DNA of 64,000 bases from Alphaproteobacteria bacterium (GCA_024640405.1 JAHEFB010000006.1:13471-77470); one strand, 5' to 3'; counted from the stretch's first letter, positions 9,144-17,798 are shown. The notes: a model not told the origin generated them from the sequence alone. A program made the numbers and translations.

Positions 9144-9253
9144 CTATATTGGTCGAGTCAATCTCTGAAGGTTCTTGATTCTGCCAAACTGGTGACGAGG
9201 AGTTGCGTTGCCACATCTTCGATGTACGGAAGTTTTGTGTGCTGAACTGACCC

Positions 9254-9691
9254 TCAAGTGAGTTTAGCCAAAAGCTCTGACAGCTGTTTCGTCTGCGCCG
9301 AAGTCAGTCTTTGTCCTATTGCCTGTTCAATTGCCGGGCCATACACTTGCCACATGTCCTGGCGAAGTTTCTCGCCGGCCTTCGTGATGACTAGTCGCTG
9401 CCCGCGTTTGTCGCCCAGACATTTGTTGCGGCGCAAATAACCCTGCTTTTCAATTTTTTCAATGAGGCGAGATACGCCATATTGTGGCAGCAGCAGTTCC
9501 CGCTCCAACTCGAAAGGGCGCAGTCCAGCTTGTCCTGCTCGCTCCAGTTCGAGCAATACATCGTACCAGGTCAGTGGCGGAAAACCGTTTTGTTTCAGCG
9601 CTTTTTCAACGAGGAAGTGTGCTGAATGCTGCGCGCGGACGAGCCGTGCCCAAGCTTGCACGGTGGATTTTGTCGGAATGGACATGGGCAT
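9254..9691 (-). CDS. MarR-family transcriptional regulator
   Basis: A 145-residue winged-helix protein with the usual MarR layout: dimerisation helices at both ends, helix-turn-helix around LRPFELERELLLPQYGVSRL, and wing residues YLRRNKCLGDKRGQRLVITK including the conserved D-x-R. It is divergent from a glutathione S-transferase gene with an 80-bp shared promoter region containing two palindromes, so it probably represses itself and the GST gene in response to an electrophile or aromatic ligand (inference). Starts at 9691 or two codons later at 9685 are equally possible. Confidence 0.85.
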   Translation of the reverse strand: MPMSIPTKSTVQAWARLVRAQHSAHFLVEKALKQNGFPPLTWYDVLLELERAGQAGLRPFELERELLLPQYGVSRLIEKIEKQGYLRRNKCLGDKRGQRLVITKAGEKLRQDMWQVYGPAIEQAIGQRLTSAQTKQLSELLAKLT

Positions 9692-9693
9692 TT

Positions 9694-9754
9694 ATACATG
9701 CAATCGCATTGACTTTCAATCTATGAATATGCATAGTACATGCAAATGCATGTA
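9694..9754. promoter_or_regulatory. Two palindromic operators in the marR/GST intergenic region
   Basis: At 9737-9754 TACATGCA-AA-TGCATGTA is a perfect 8-2-8 inverted repeat. At 9697-9708 ATGC-AATC-GCAT is a weaker related palindrome that lies over the ribosome binding region of the marR gene. Both contain the word ATGCAA or its complement, as expected for two sites of one MarR dimer. Confidence 0.65.
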
Positions 9755-9771
9755 AATGAGGATCTGACACC

Positions 9772-10437
9772 GTGACGAAATTCCGCCTGATTAGCCATCA
9801 TCTGTGCCCCTATGTGCAACGGGCAGCAATTGTTCTTGCAGAGAAAAAAATCCCGCACGAGAGGACGTACGTCGATCTTGCAAACAAACCGGACTGGTTT
9901 GTCAGATTGTCGCCGCTGGGCCGGGTGCCAGTTTTGCAAACCAACACGGCAATTGTATTTGAATCCCAGGTGATTGCTGAATACCTGAACGAGATTACAC
10001 CTGGTACCCTGCATCCCCATGACCCCCTCGACAAGGCACGGCATCGTTCATGGATTGAGTTTGGTTCGCAAACACTGGCCGCAATTGCCGTCTTTTATGG
10101 AGCAGGCGACGCGGAAAGTTTTGAGCACAGGCGATTGTTGCTGCGTGAAAAGTTTGTGCGAGTGGAAAATGAACTCTCCGGCCCGTTATTTGCTGGGGAT
10201 GGATTTTTCATGATCGACGGAGTTTGGGGAACAATTTTCCGCTATTTCGACGTATTTGATCAGATAGCGGATTTTGGTGTTATGGCCGGCCTGGACAAAG
10301 TTCAGACCTGGCGGAAAGCCATCTCTCAACGACCGTCGGTGGCACAGGCATCTCCCGCGGGATACTCAAAACGCCTAACGGTATTCCTGCAAAACAGGAA
10401 TTCTCACTTGTCGGAACTCATGCGCGCAACTGCCTAG
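9772..10437 (+). CDS. Glutathione S-transferase family protein
   Basis: A 221-residue cytosolic GST. The N-terminal thioredoxin fold starts FRLISHHLCPYVQRAAIVL with a CPYV active-site motif as in omega/beta-like and DHAR-type enzymes. LGRVPVLQ carries the conserved cis-proline and FESQVIAEYL contributes to glutathione binding. The C-terminal half is helical. It starts with GTG at 9772, GAGGA about 10 nt upstream. Control by the divergent MarR protein is likely. The role is probably conjugation or reduction of electrophiles, but the substrate is unknown. Confidence 0.88.
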   Translation: MTKFRLISHHLCPYVQRAAIVLAEKKIPHERTYVDLANKPDWFVRLSPLGRVPVLQTNTAIVFESQVIAEYLNEITPGTLHPHDPLDKARHRSWIEFGSQTLAAIAVFYGAGDAESFEHRRLLLREKFVRVENELSGPLFAGDGFFMIDGVWGTIFRYFDVFDQIADFGVMAGLDKVQTWRKAISQRPSVAQASPAGYSKRLTVFLQNRNSHLSELMRATA

Positions 10438-10553
10438 AGCAACACGGATTTACTTGAACCCCCAAAAGTTCATCTAACACTTTGACAGCGATCAGGTTTA
10501 TGGCATTTGATTGAAACAGCCAAAAGTCATCCTGATGCGGTGCCAGTCAGGCA

Positions 10554-12404
10554 TCAGCCATGCCATTTGTTGCTTGGGGTGAACGACGAGACCACGGGTT
10601 CACGCGGTTCGTTGACCCACAACTGCCGGTCAGGATGCATGCCGGCGCCCTGAACGGCTGGAACGGCAGACCGCCGCATGCGGTTGAGCAGGCGGGTATC
10701 GGCGTCGCCGCACGATGGGTGGATGCCGCCGTTCGCCTCGACTGTCTTCGTCCATGCCGCCTTGCGCTCAGCCAGGATCGCCGGGTCGTTCAACTGAGTG
10801 CAGTTGAGTTCATTCTTGTTCAGATCGGCAGTAATCTCGTCTCCGTTCTCGATGAAGGCAATCGGTCCGCCAAGCGCTGCTTCAGGCCCGACATGTCCGA
10901 TCACCAGGCCAACCGAACCACCGGAAAAGCGCGCATCGGTCATCAGGGCGACGACAATGCCGCGCTCGCGGCACAGGGCGGTAATCCGCGATGTCGAGTC
11001 GAGCATTTCAGGCATCCCGGGCCCACCGCTTGGGCCTTCGTAGCGCATGATGATCATGTCGTGATCCTTGAAGCTGTCAGGATCTGTGTCGAGCGCATCG
11101 AGCAGACCCTGTTCACCGTCGAACACGCGTGCGGTACCTTTGAACATATTGTCGTCCAGCCCGCCCTCGACGCCTGCCAGTTTCAATACGGCGCTGAATT
11201 CGGGAGACAGGTTGCCGCCCAGAACCCGCAAACCCCCGGTTGGCTTGTAAGGCTTTTCCACGGAGTAGACGACCCGCCCGTCGGCCGCGGGTGTCTCGAG
11301 CCGGGCAACCTGTTCAGCCAGGGTTTCCCCGGTGCAGGTCGGTGCATCGCCGTTCAACAGGCCAGCTTCCAGTAATTCCTTCACGATGACCTGAACACCG
11401 CCGACCCTGTCGATATCCACCATGGAGTAAAGGCCGTATGGCCGGGCGTCGGTGAGTACCGGCACAACGTGCTGCGAGATATGGTTGAATTCCTCCGGTG
11501 TGATGATGTCCTTCCAGAAATTGCCGTAACCGGCGGCACGTGCGATTTCGGGTGCATGCAGCACAACATTTGTGGAACCGCCAACGGCCATTGCTACAAT
11601 TAATGCATTGCGGATGGAGTCCCGTCCCACGATATCTCTTGGTGTGGTGTTGGTTTCGATCAGATTCCTGAGGTAACCGACCAGCTGGTCCGGGAATTCG
11701 TTCATCCGGCGCGGGTCATCGGAAGCCGGTGCCACCATGTTGAGCGGTTGCATGCCCACAACACCAATGAAGGTCTGCATGGTGTTGTAGGTGAACATGC
11801 CGCCGCAACTGCCATATCCGGGACAGGCAATGCAGGAGATGCGCATGCGCTGTTCCTCATCCTTGTTGCCGGCTTCCTGGTAGGCGGTGACAAGATCGAC
11901 AGGGGTGTTGGACTTGGGATCAATTCCGGGGTGAATGGAACCATCCGACATCATGATCGCCGGCCGATTGTGCTCAAGCAAGGCTGCCAGCGTCCCGACC
12001 GGCGGCTTGTCGCACGCCACAACGGCGATGGTGCCGTCCAGGCCACTGGCGCTCAGGTGCTCACACACTGAATCATTGGTAACCTCGCGTCCGATCAGCG
12101 AGTAACGCATTTCACGCGTGCCGTTGCGGATGCCGTCAGAGGTGGCGACTGTGTATTCCGGCTGCACCAGGCGCATCGGCATTTTGCCGGGCTCGGTGCC
12201 GATGTTGGCAAGTAGGCTCTGGTGAATAGCTTCAACCTTGCCCTGGACCCCGATGTAGCACTGGCTGTCGCCCTTGTTTCCGATTACCCCGACAGACGGA
12301 TTGTGAATGAGATCGGGGTCGGTGCCAAGCTCCCGAGCAATGCCGAATGCCTGGGCACTGCGACCGGGATGTTTGTCAATGATGACGGTCCTGTTGTTTG
12401 ACAA
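10554..12404 (-). CDS. IlvD/Edd-family dehydratase
   Basis: A 616-residue iron-sulfur dehydratase of the dihydroxy-acid / sugar-acid family, acting on 2,3-dihydroxy acids or aldonates. Likely cluster ligands are the cysteines in KGDSQCYIG, VVACDKPPVG and CPGYGSCGGMFTYN; the conserved C-terminal serine is in DARFSGGSVG. Isolated from ilv genes, it may be a catabolic sugar-acid dehydratase rather than the biosynthetic IlvD, but substrate cannot be assigned. TTG at 12404 is the preferred start (MSNNRTVI...) because GAGGAG lies 9 nt upstream; an in-frame ATG at 12425 has no ribosome binding site and would itself encode that GAGGAG. Convergent with the GST gene; the 10438-10553 gap holds nothing clear. 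Confidence 0.88.
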   Translation of the reverse strand: MSNNRTVIIDKHPGRSAQAFGIARELGTDPDLIHNPSVGVIGNKGDSQCYIGVQGKVEAIHQSLLANIGTEPGKMPMRLVQPEYTVATSDGIRNGTREMRYSLIGREVTNDSVCEHLSASGLDGTIAVVACDKPPVGTLAALLEHNRPAIMMSDGSIHPGIDPKSNTPVDLVTAYQEAGNKDEEQRMRISCIACPGYGSCGGMFTYNTMQTFIGVVGMQPLNMVAPASDDPRRMNEFPDQLVGYLRNLIETNTTPRDIVGRDSIRNALIVAMAVGGSTNVVLHAPEIARAAGYGNFWKDIITPEEFNHISQHVVPVLTDARPYGLYSMVDIDRVGGVQVIVKELLEAGLLNGDAPTCTGETLAEQVARLETPAADGRVVYSVEKPYKPTGGLRVLGGNLSPEFSAVLKLAGVEGGLDDNMFKGTARVFDGEQGLLDALDTDPDSFKDHDMIIMRYEGPSGGPGMPEMLDSTSRITALCRERGIVVALMTDARFSGGSVGLVIGHVGPEAALGGPIAFIENGDEITADLNKNELNCTQLNDPAILAERKAAWTKTVEANGGIHPSCGDADTRLLNRMRRSAVPAVQGAGMHPDRQLWVNEPREPVVSSFTPSNKWHG

Positions 12405-12579
12405 TTCACTACTCTCCTCAAGCATATTTCGGCGCTGCGCATAGTCGCTGCGACCGGGTCGGGACTGGTTCTTAAATGATCACTCGCATCGTGACCAGAC
12501 GAGATGACCTTGTATGCGCCGACAAATAGCAACCAATCACGGGATCGTCACGCGCTTTATACTGCACACAGTTTGCCGA

Positions 12580-12631
12580 TTGACAAATTAGGACGTGCGT
12601 CCTAAAAATTGGATAGGTCGAGCGTCCTAAA
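12580..12631 (+). promoter_or_regulatory. Promoter and operator of the tetR operon
   Basis: A perfect -35 box TTGACA (12580-12585) is followed at 17 nt by TAAAAA (12603-12608), a fair -10. Between and partly over it lies TTAGGACG-TG-CGTCCTAA (12588-12605), a perfect 8-2-8 palindrome. The half-site CGTCCTAA recurs at 12623-12630. A dimer bound here would exclude RNA polymerase, so the downstream TetR gene is probably autorepressed. Confidence 0.75.
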
Positions 12632-12708
12632 GGCAAAATGAGTGTATCGATTGTCTGATGCGCCTGACAGGCCGATGTCACGCAGTTGAACCGGGAAAGT
12701 TTCTGATC

Positions 12709-13284
12709 ATGAGCGAGAGCACGACACGTGATCACATTGTTGAGGCTGCAGACAAGCTGTTCTACGAGCAGGGTTATGAACACACTTCGTTCACGCACAT
12801 AGCTGATGCGGTCCGGATATCCCGGGGCAATTTCTATTATCATTTCAAGTCGAAGGACGAGATCCTGGATGCAGTGATCAATGAACGCCTGGCCAACACC
12901 CGGTCCGCGCTGGAGCAGTGGGAGGCGGAAAACAGCAAACCTGCCGATCGCATCCGGTGTTTCATCCAGATCATGATCAATAACCGGGACAAGATTAAAC
13001 TTTATGGCTGTCCGGTCGGCACCTTGAGCACAGAGCTTACCAAGTTGAATCACGCCTCGAAGGCCGGAGCTAACGAGCTGTTTTCGCTCTACCGGACCTG
13101 GTTGTGCAGGCAGTTCATGCTGCTGGGACGCAAAGCGGACGCAGATCAGCTGGCGATGCATCTGCTGGCCCGCAGCCAGGGCGTCGCGACACTTGCAAGC
13201 GCATTTCACGATGAGGCATTCATCAGGCAGGAGGTGCGCATACTGTGCGACTGGCTGGCAGGGCTTAAGGAGAAAAATTCCTGA
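12709..13284 (+). CDS. TetR-family transcriptional regulator
   Basis: A 191-residue repressor. The N-terminal helix-turn-helix is standard (RDHIVEAADKLFYEQGYEHT then ISRGNFYYHFKSKDEILDAV). The remainder is an all-helical ligand/dimer domain with several cysteines (KLYGCPVG, WLCRQF, ILCDWL). The ATG at 12709 follows GGAAAG. The gene heads a compact run with the YciI-like gene (1-base overlap, ATGA-type junction) and tag. The palindrome between its promoter elements is the likely operator. Confidence 0.9.
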   Translation: MSESTTRDHIVEAADKLFYEQGYEHTSFTHIADAVRISRGNFYYHFKSKDEILDAVINERLANTRSALEQWEAENSKPADRIRCFIQIMINNRDKIKLYGCPVGTLSTELTKLNHASKAGANELFSLYRTWLCRQFMLLGRKADADQLAMHLLARSQGVATLASAFHDEAFIRQEVRILCDWLAGLKEKNS

Positions 13285-13571
13285 TGTTTATCGTGCTACT
13301 CAGATTTTCCGCCAACAAAGCCCAGGCAAACCAGTTCATGGATGGTCACAACGAGTGGATCAGACGCGGCTTCGATGAGGGCGTTTTCCTGCTGGCAGGC
13401 AGTCTTCAGCCCGGACCGGGCGGTGGAGTTCTGGCGCACAATATTACGATGGCAGAGCTTCAGGTCAGGGTGAGCGAAGACCCGTTTGTTGCCGAAGATG
13501 TTGTAACGGCTGAAATCCACCAAATCACGCCGGCAAAGGTAGATGACCGGTTGCAATTTCTGTTGCCGTGA
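13284..13571 (+). CDS. YciI-like small protein
   Basis: A 95-residue protein with the ferredoxin-like YciI pattern: MFIVLLRFSANKAQ, then HNEWIRRGFDEGVFLLAGSL, then a strand-rich C-terminal part. Family members are small dimeric proteins of uncertain enzymatic role, some acting on aromatic intermediates. The start codon shares one base with the tetR stop, so the two are translationally coupled and probably co-regulated. Confidence 0.75.
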   Translation: MFIVLLRFSANKAQANQFMDGHNEWIRRGFDEGVFLLAGSLQPGPGGGVLAHNITMAELQVRVSEDPFVAEDVVTAEIHQITPAKVDDRLQFLLP

Positions 13572-13597
13572 AGTGAACCCAGCCAGGGAGCAGCAAG

Positions 13598-14212
13598 ATG
13601 AGCGAGATGTTTGTGGGCCCAGACGGTAATTCGCGCTGCCGCTGGTGCGGCGCTGCACCGGAGTTTCTCGACTATCATGATACCGAGTGGGGCTTCCCGG
13701 TCAGCGATGATCAGAACCTGTTTGAGAAACTGTGTCTGGAGAGTTTTCAGTCCGGGTTGAGCTGGCGCACCATTCTGGCCAAACGCGAAAACTTTCGCGC
13801 TGCCTTTTGCGGATTTGACTTTAACCGGGTTGCCGGGTTTGGCCAGCAAGACGTCGAGCGTTTGCTGAACGATGAAGGAATCGTCCGCCATCGCGGCAAG
13901 ATCGAGGCCACCATCAACAATGCGCAGAAGGCCAAAGAGATGGTGCAGGACGAAGGGTCTCTTGCAGCATTCATCTGGCGATATGCGCCCGATCCGCCGC
14001 ACAGTTCAAAACCGCAGGCCGCGTCCACGTCGGCACAGTCGGTCGTCTTGTCGAAAGACCTGAAAAAACGCGGCTGGAAATTCGTCGGGCCGACTACCGT
14101 GTATGCCTTCATGTAGGCAATGGGCCTGATAAACGACCATGCAGAGGGTTGTGTGATCAGGGCTGATGTCGCCGCGACACGGAAGAATTTCAAGAACCCG
14201 GCGCGCAGATAA
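13598..14212 (+). pseudogene. tag: 3-methyladenine DNA glycosylase I with in-frame amber codon
   Basis: Tag removes 3-methyladenine from alkylated DNA. From 13598 the reading frame matches the family closely: CRWCGAAPEFLDYHDTEWGF, then LCLESFQSGLSWRTIL, GIVRHRGKIEA and LKKRGWKFVGPTTVYAFM. A TAG codon (14114-14116) stops it at 172 residues, where E. coli Tag has Gln (SFMQACGLVNDH). The same frame continues for 32 codons (AMGLINDHAEGCVIRAD...) to TAA at 14212. The lost part contains the His and Cys of NDHAEGC, which correspond to two of the four zinc ligands of Tag. CAG to TAG is one transition, so the lesion may be recent, a sequencing error, or suppressed. Last gene of the tetR run. Confidence 0.8.
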
Positions 14213-14454
14213 CCCGGGCTCGATACCGGCGCAAGTCTGAAAATCTGATACTATTCGCCAGCACCTGCAGCCCTGCTGACAACTGGAGCGTACTGCAGAA
14301 ACCCAGGCGCCAGCCGCACGATTTTCTTACGTCAGTCTCATGTCAGGAATGTGCGGTTAAGGTCTATTGCAAGATTGTAAGAACGTGGGCAAATCTGTTT
14401 TTGTCAAAGCACGGCAACCTATCGTTTTCCCTCTTTCCGGAACAGTGAATTGGA

Positions 14455-15378
14455 ATGACGTCCCTCAGCGGTCCAGCAGCAAGAAACAATGTGCCGCGAG
14501 CCGTGGTGTCCATAGTGTTTGCGGTTCTGGCGCTGTCGTTGGGTGACGCTGTCATCAAGTCTGTCAGCGTGAGTTTTCCGTTGTGGCAGCTTTATGTTCT
14601 GCGCTCTGCAATCGGTCTGCCCATCCTGCTGTTGTTGATCAGGTTGTATTACCCGCAAACAAGGCTGATGCCCGCGACTCCTTTCTGGGTCATGGTCAGA
14701 AGCTGGTTACTGGCAGTTATGTGGGCAGTCTATTATGTGGCGTTGCCACATTTACAACTGTCGGTGGCAGCAGCGGCCTACTACACCCTTCCGCTTTTCA
14801 TTACGCTGTTTTCCGGCATCTTCGTCGGCGAGAAGGTTGGCAAGGCCGGATGGCTAGCCATCACGTTGGGTTTTACCGGCATTCTGGTAATGCTGCGCCC
14901 GGATGCAGACGGGTTCAACGCCTATGCCCTGCTGCCAGTACTGTCGGCAATTCTCTATGCGCTGGCAATGATACTGACCCGCACCAAATGCCGGGGTGAA
15001 AGTCCTTACGTTCTGTCTGCAGCACTCAATCTCATGTTCATTGTTATAGGTCTGATCGCGTCCGTCAGCCTGGCGGTGGCCGGCCTGGATGCCGACACGG
15101 TAGCAGCGAACAGGTTCCTGCTTGCTGGCTGGATCGGATTGGGCGGCAGGGAGTTCATTGCGCTGGTCGCGCTGGCCGCTGCAATCCTGATCGGTAGTAT
15201 CTTTGCCGCCATCGCCTATCAGACCGCGCCGTCTTCCACGGTGGCGACGTTTGATTATTCCTATCTGGTGTTCAGCGTGATGTGGGGAATAGTTTTCTTT
15301 GCAGAGGTGCCGGACACATTAACCATTGTGGGCATCGCCATGATAGCAGCGGCGGGAATATTTGCAGTTCGTCGATGA
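14455..15378 (+). CDS. EamA/DMT-family transporter
   Basis: A 307-residue inner-membrane protein with ten predicted helices and the internal EamA duplication (helices 1-5 and 6-10). Recognisable stretches are GDAVIKSVSVSFPLWQLYVL, LPHLQLSVAAAAYYTLPLF, LGFTGILVML and AYQTAPSSTVATFDYSYLVF. Family members export or exchange small metabolites; the substrate is not predictable. The start at 14455 has only a weak ribosome binding site. Single gene, convergent with the amidotransferase gene. The 14213-14454 gap holds no clear signal. Confidence 0.88.
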   Translation: MTSLSGPAARNNVPRAVVSIVFAVLALSLGDAVIKSVSVSFPLWQLYVLRSAIGLPILLLLIRLYYPQTRLMPATPFWVMVRSWLLAVMWAVYYVALPHLQLSVAAAAYYTLPLFITLFSGIFVGEKVGKAGWLAITLGFTGILVMLRPDADGFNAYALLPVLSAILYALAMILTRTKCRGESPYVLSAALNLMFIVIGLIASVSLAVAGLDADTVAANRFLLAGWIGLGGREFIALVALAAAILIGSIFAAIAYQTAPSSTVATFDYSYLVFSVMWGIVFFAEVPDTLTIVGIAMIAAAGIFAVRR

Positions 15379-15432
15379 CAAAGTTCGGACCTGAATCGTC
15401 TCCTGCCAATCATGCCTGCGGCACAACCGGTT

Positions 15433-16143
15433 TCAGACCTGGTTCAGGAAGTTTTGGCAGAGCTTCCCGGCGTTCGATGTGAAATCCGCCATGTTGCTGT
15501 CGGCGTCGCGGGTCATGGTCTCAAATCCTGTCTGACCAATTGAGGCCATCAGGGCGTTGTAATACGCTGGTACAGTTGCCCAGTTCGCGACCGTGTCGGG
15601 TTCCAGTTCGACGTGATACTGCATCGACCAGGCATTTCCACCAACCCGCATCGCCTGAACCTTGCAGTCTTTTGAGCTTGCCAGAAGAACGCTGTCCTTC
15701 GGTGGCTCTGTTACCTGTACCGAATGCCATTGCAGGCACTTTTGCTGTACCGGCAGGCCGGCAAACAGCGGGTCGGCCTGACCAGCGGCGGTAAGCTGGA
15801 TATCGAGAATGCCGATTTCAGGTGGGGTCTGGGGCCCACAGGCTCCGCCAAGTGCATCGGCCAGCAGCTGATGTCCCAGGCATAATCCGAGATAGGGTCT
15901 TTTCAGTTCGCGCACCCAGTTCCGTATGGCGGCCTTTTCCGCCACAAGCCAGGGATGTTCCTCGACATCCCACACGTCCATCGGGCCACCCATGACCCAC
16001 AAGCCATCATAAGGTTGAGGGTCCGGTATGGCGTCGCCCTGATCAAGGTTTACCGCGTCCCACTCAACGCCTGCAGCGTCGAGAAACTGGCGTAGCGATC
16101 CGGGATGTTCACACTCTATGTGCTGAAAAACAAGCAAACGCAT
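15433..16143 (-). CDS. Class I glutamine amidotransferase domain protein
   Basis: A stand-alone 236-residue class I glutaminase domain. The nucleophile elbow is LGLCLGHQLL (cysteine at about residue 88). The catalytic His-Glu pair is in SMQYHVELEPDT, and WVMGGPMDVW forms the oxyanion-side loop. Such proteins resemble GuaA-like amidotransferases and gamma-glutamyl hydrolases (PuuD/YfeJ types); no synthetase partner is adjacent. The start at 16143 (MRLLVFQHIECEHPG) fits the family; an ATG five codons upstream is possible. Confidence 0.85.
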   Translation of the reverse strand: MRLLVFQHIECEHPGSLRQFLDAAGVEWDAVNLDQGDAIPDPQPYDGLWVMGGPMDVWDVEEHPWLVAEKAAIRNWVRELKRPYLGLCLGHQLLADALGGACGPQTPPEIGILDIQLTAAGQADPLFAGLPVQQKCLQWHSVQVTEPPKDSVLLASSKDCKVQAMRVGGNAWSMQYHVELEPDTVANWATVPAYYNALMASIGQTGFETMTRDADSNMADFTSNAGKLCQNFLNQV

Positions 16144-16331
16144 GAGGCAAGTTATCATCCTGTGTGATGGTAATGCCGCCGGATGACCGGCAACAAGAAT
16201 TCAGACTAACTTTCAATCGGCAGCATGAACAGACCGTCTCGTATTGTTTGCAAGCCAGGAATTCCGGGCATAAATATTGCCCTAAGGTAATTCTATTGTG
16301 TTAGGCTGTGCGGCAGTATGTAGAGGTGATG

Positions 16332-16748
16332 ATGACCCAAGAAAACAAAAACGTTGAGATTTTGCGCAAGGCCTATGCGGCCTGGTACGAGACCAGGGGG
16401 GATGCCGGCATCTGGATGAACATTCTGGCAGATCAGGTCAAATGGGGATCGCTGGCCGATGGTAAGCCCGGCATGGAGTTCACCAAATCCCGCGCCTCCC
16501 GCCACGAGGTCGTTGAGTATTTCAAGGGGTTGCTGAACGACTGGACCATGGAGTTCTACCATATCAATGAATACGTGGCCCAGGGCGGCCGCGTTGTCGC
16601 CCTTGGCGAGTGCTCATGGACCAACAAGAACACCGGCAAGACCGCCACATTGTCGAAAGTAGATGTCTTCAGGTTTGAAGGCGGCAAGATAGTCGAGTTC
16701 ATGGAGCATTTCGACACGCACACTGCGATCCAGGCCAGCCAGGACTGA
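16332..16748 (+). CDS. SnoaL-like (NTF2-fold) protein
   Basis: A 138-residue protein with the cone-shaped NTF2 fold pattern of SnoaL-like polyketide cyclases and ketosteroid isomerases: an N-terminal helix pair (NVEILRKAYAAWYETRGD), then strands ending in VDVFRFEGGKIVEFMEHFDT. Family members may be enzymes or ligand-binding proteins, so no reaction is assigned. ATG at 16332 is preferred (AGAGG 5 nt upstream) over the ATG just before it. Single gene. Confidence 0.75.
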   Translation: MTQENKNVEILRKAYAAWYETRGDAGIWMNILADQVKWGSLADGKPGMEFTKSRASRHEVVEYFKGLLNDWTMEFYHINEYVAQGGRVVALGECSWTNKNTGKTATLSKVDVFRFEGGKIVEFMEHFDTHTAIQASQD

Positions 16749-16798
16749 GTTCTGGTATCACCCGATGGCTGACGCGAAATGCACCCCGGAGAGTTGCC

Positions 16799-17284
16799 CT
16801 AATCGCCTTTGTTTGCCGGTCTTGTTACGATTTCAGGTGCATATGTAACCGGAAAGTTTACTGATCTGGCGATGAAGCAGTAGTTGTGGATTTCATTGTG
16901 AAGGTCCATGGCCTTTGCCAGATCGGTCCCGTTGTCGACAACGATCCTGGGACGTAATTCTGCGCTCAGGAACCTTCCGGATCCGTCCGGCATGTTTTCG
17001 CCCACCGCAATCGGTTCATCCTGATAATCCTGGACCACGATGCCATTGTTGCTGGCAAGGTGCAGATACCAAAGCATGTGACATGCTGAAAGCGACGAGA
17101 GCAGCATATCTTCCGGGTTCATCAGGGCAGGGTCGCCTCCCAGCAAAGGATCATTGGAACAGTGTATGACCGGCTTGCCCGGCACTGCCACATCCCATGT
17201 CCGCTGGTAACCGCGGTAAGTTCTGGTCCCCGCGCCGGAATTTCCGGTCCACCTGACTGTTGTTGTGTAGTTGTGATTGGCCAA
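16799..17284 (-). CDS. OsmC-family protein (organic hydroperoxide-type)
   Basis: A 161-residue OsmC/Ohr-family protein, which reduces organic hydroperoxides via a reactive cysteine pair. The two cysteines lie in LSSLSACHMLWYLHL and HNYCFIARSVNFPV at the expected positions. The start codon is TTG (17284), with GGAG 8 nt upstream and no ATG or GTG nearby in frame. It is isolated between the SnoaL-like gene and a small secreted gene; no OhrR-type regulator is adjacent. Confidence 0.85.
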   Translation of the reverse strand: MANHNYTTTVRWTGNSGAGTRTYRGYQRTWDVAVPGKPVIHCSNDPLLGGDPALMNPEDMLLSSLSACHMLWYLHLASNNGIVVQDYQDEPIAVGENMPDGSGRFLSAELRPRIVVDNGTDLAKAMDLHNEIHNYCFIARSVNFPVTYAPEIVTRPANKGD

Positions 17285-17417
17285 CTGGTATTCTCCTTGT
17301 CAGCGGAGCTGCTGCACACAAACCCCGGCAATGCCCGCCGGCATCGCACGGCAAAAGGATATGACAGCATTCAGATCCGGAAAATACCGAAATGCTGATG
17401 GCAGGTCTGCGTCTGGA

Positions 17418-17798
17418 TCAGTTGTGGAAATATCCGGCATTGTGCAGCCGGATGCGCGAGCGGCGGAACTCTGCTGCCCGATGTACCCGGATTCCACGGT
17501 GACGATACCGAACGTGGTGGTGCAGTGTGACCTGCACATTAACGTGCGGACAGCAACACGATGCCACCTGATCGGTACTCGCCGGCGGGCGACTTCTTTC
17601 GCGGATACTGAACTCCAGAAACTCGTCCAGTTGAAAACCCCGCGGATACACATAGTTTACAACGGGAGAGCCTTCGTCAGCCGAAGAGTTGGCAACCTGG
17701 AAAATCCGGAATGCATTTGCTTCCGGCACAAACAGCAACAAACCAATCGTTGCCAGCACGAAACAGCGAACTGGCAACAGGAAAGATCTGGACATCAT
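17418..17798 (-). CDS. Putative small secreted protein, possibly frameshifted
   Basis: The N-terminus is a convincing signal peptide (MMSRSFLLPVRCFVLATIGL followed by LLFVPEANA) with AAGGA upstream of 17798. About 40 mature residues (FRIFQVANSSADEGSPVVNY...) follow. Beyond about residue 75 the frame becomes unusually rich in Cys, His and Arg, while the neighbouring minus-strand frame (17300-17600) reads a more ordinary sequence (FGIVTVESGYIGQQSS...). This suggests a possible frameshift with the real C-terminus ending near 17300, but it is not proven. No family recognised. Confidence 0.45.
   Translation of the reverse strand: MMSRSFLLPVRCFVLATIGLLLFVPEANAFRIFQVANSSADEGSPVVNYVYPRGFQLDEFLEFSIRERSRPPASTDQVASCCCPHVNVQVTLHHHVRYRHRGIRVHRAAEFRRSRIRLHNAGYFHN

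Noticed and set aside
10438-10553. Hairpin terminator between the GST and IlvD/Edd genes
   Set aside because: Short complementary words (ATCAGG/CCTGAT) exist but are far apart with poor pairing and no U-tract.
12472-13209. Long minus-strand frame opposite the TetR gene
   Set aside because: Its translation has no recognisable fold, and the plus strand encodes a clear TetR protein with promoter, operator and ribosome binding site.
13598-14212. Amber codon in tag as a pyrrolysine codon
   Set aside because: Tag has no known pyrrolysine form, glutamine is expected at this position, no pyl genes are visible, and TAG ends several other genes here.
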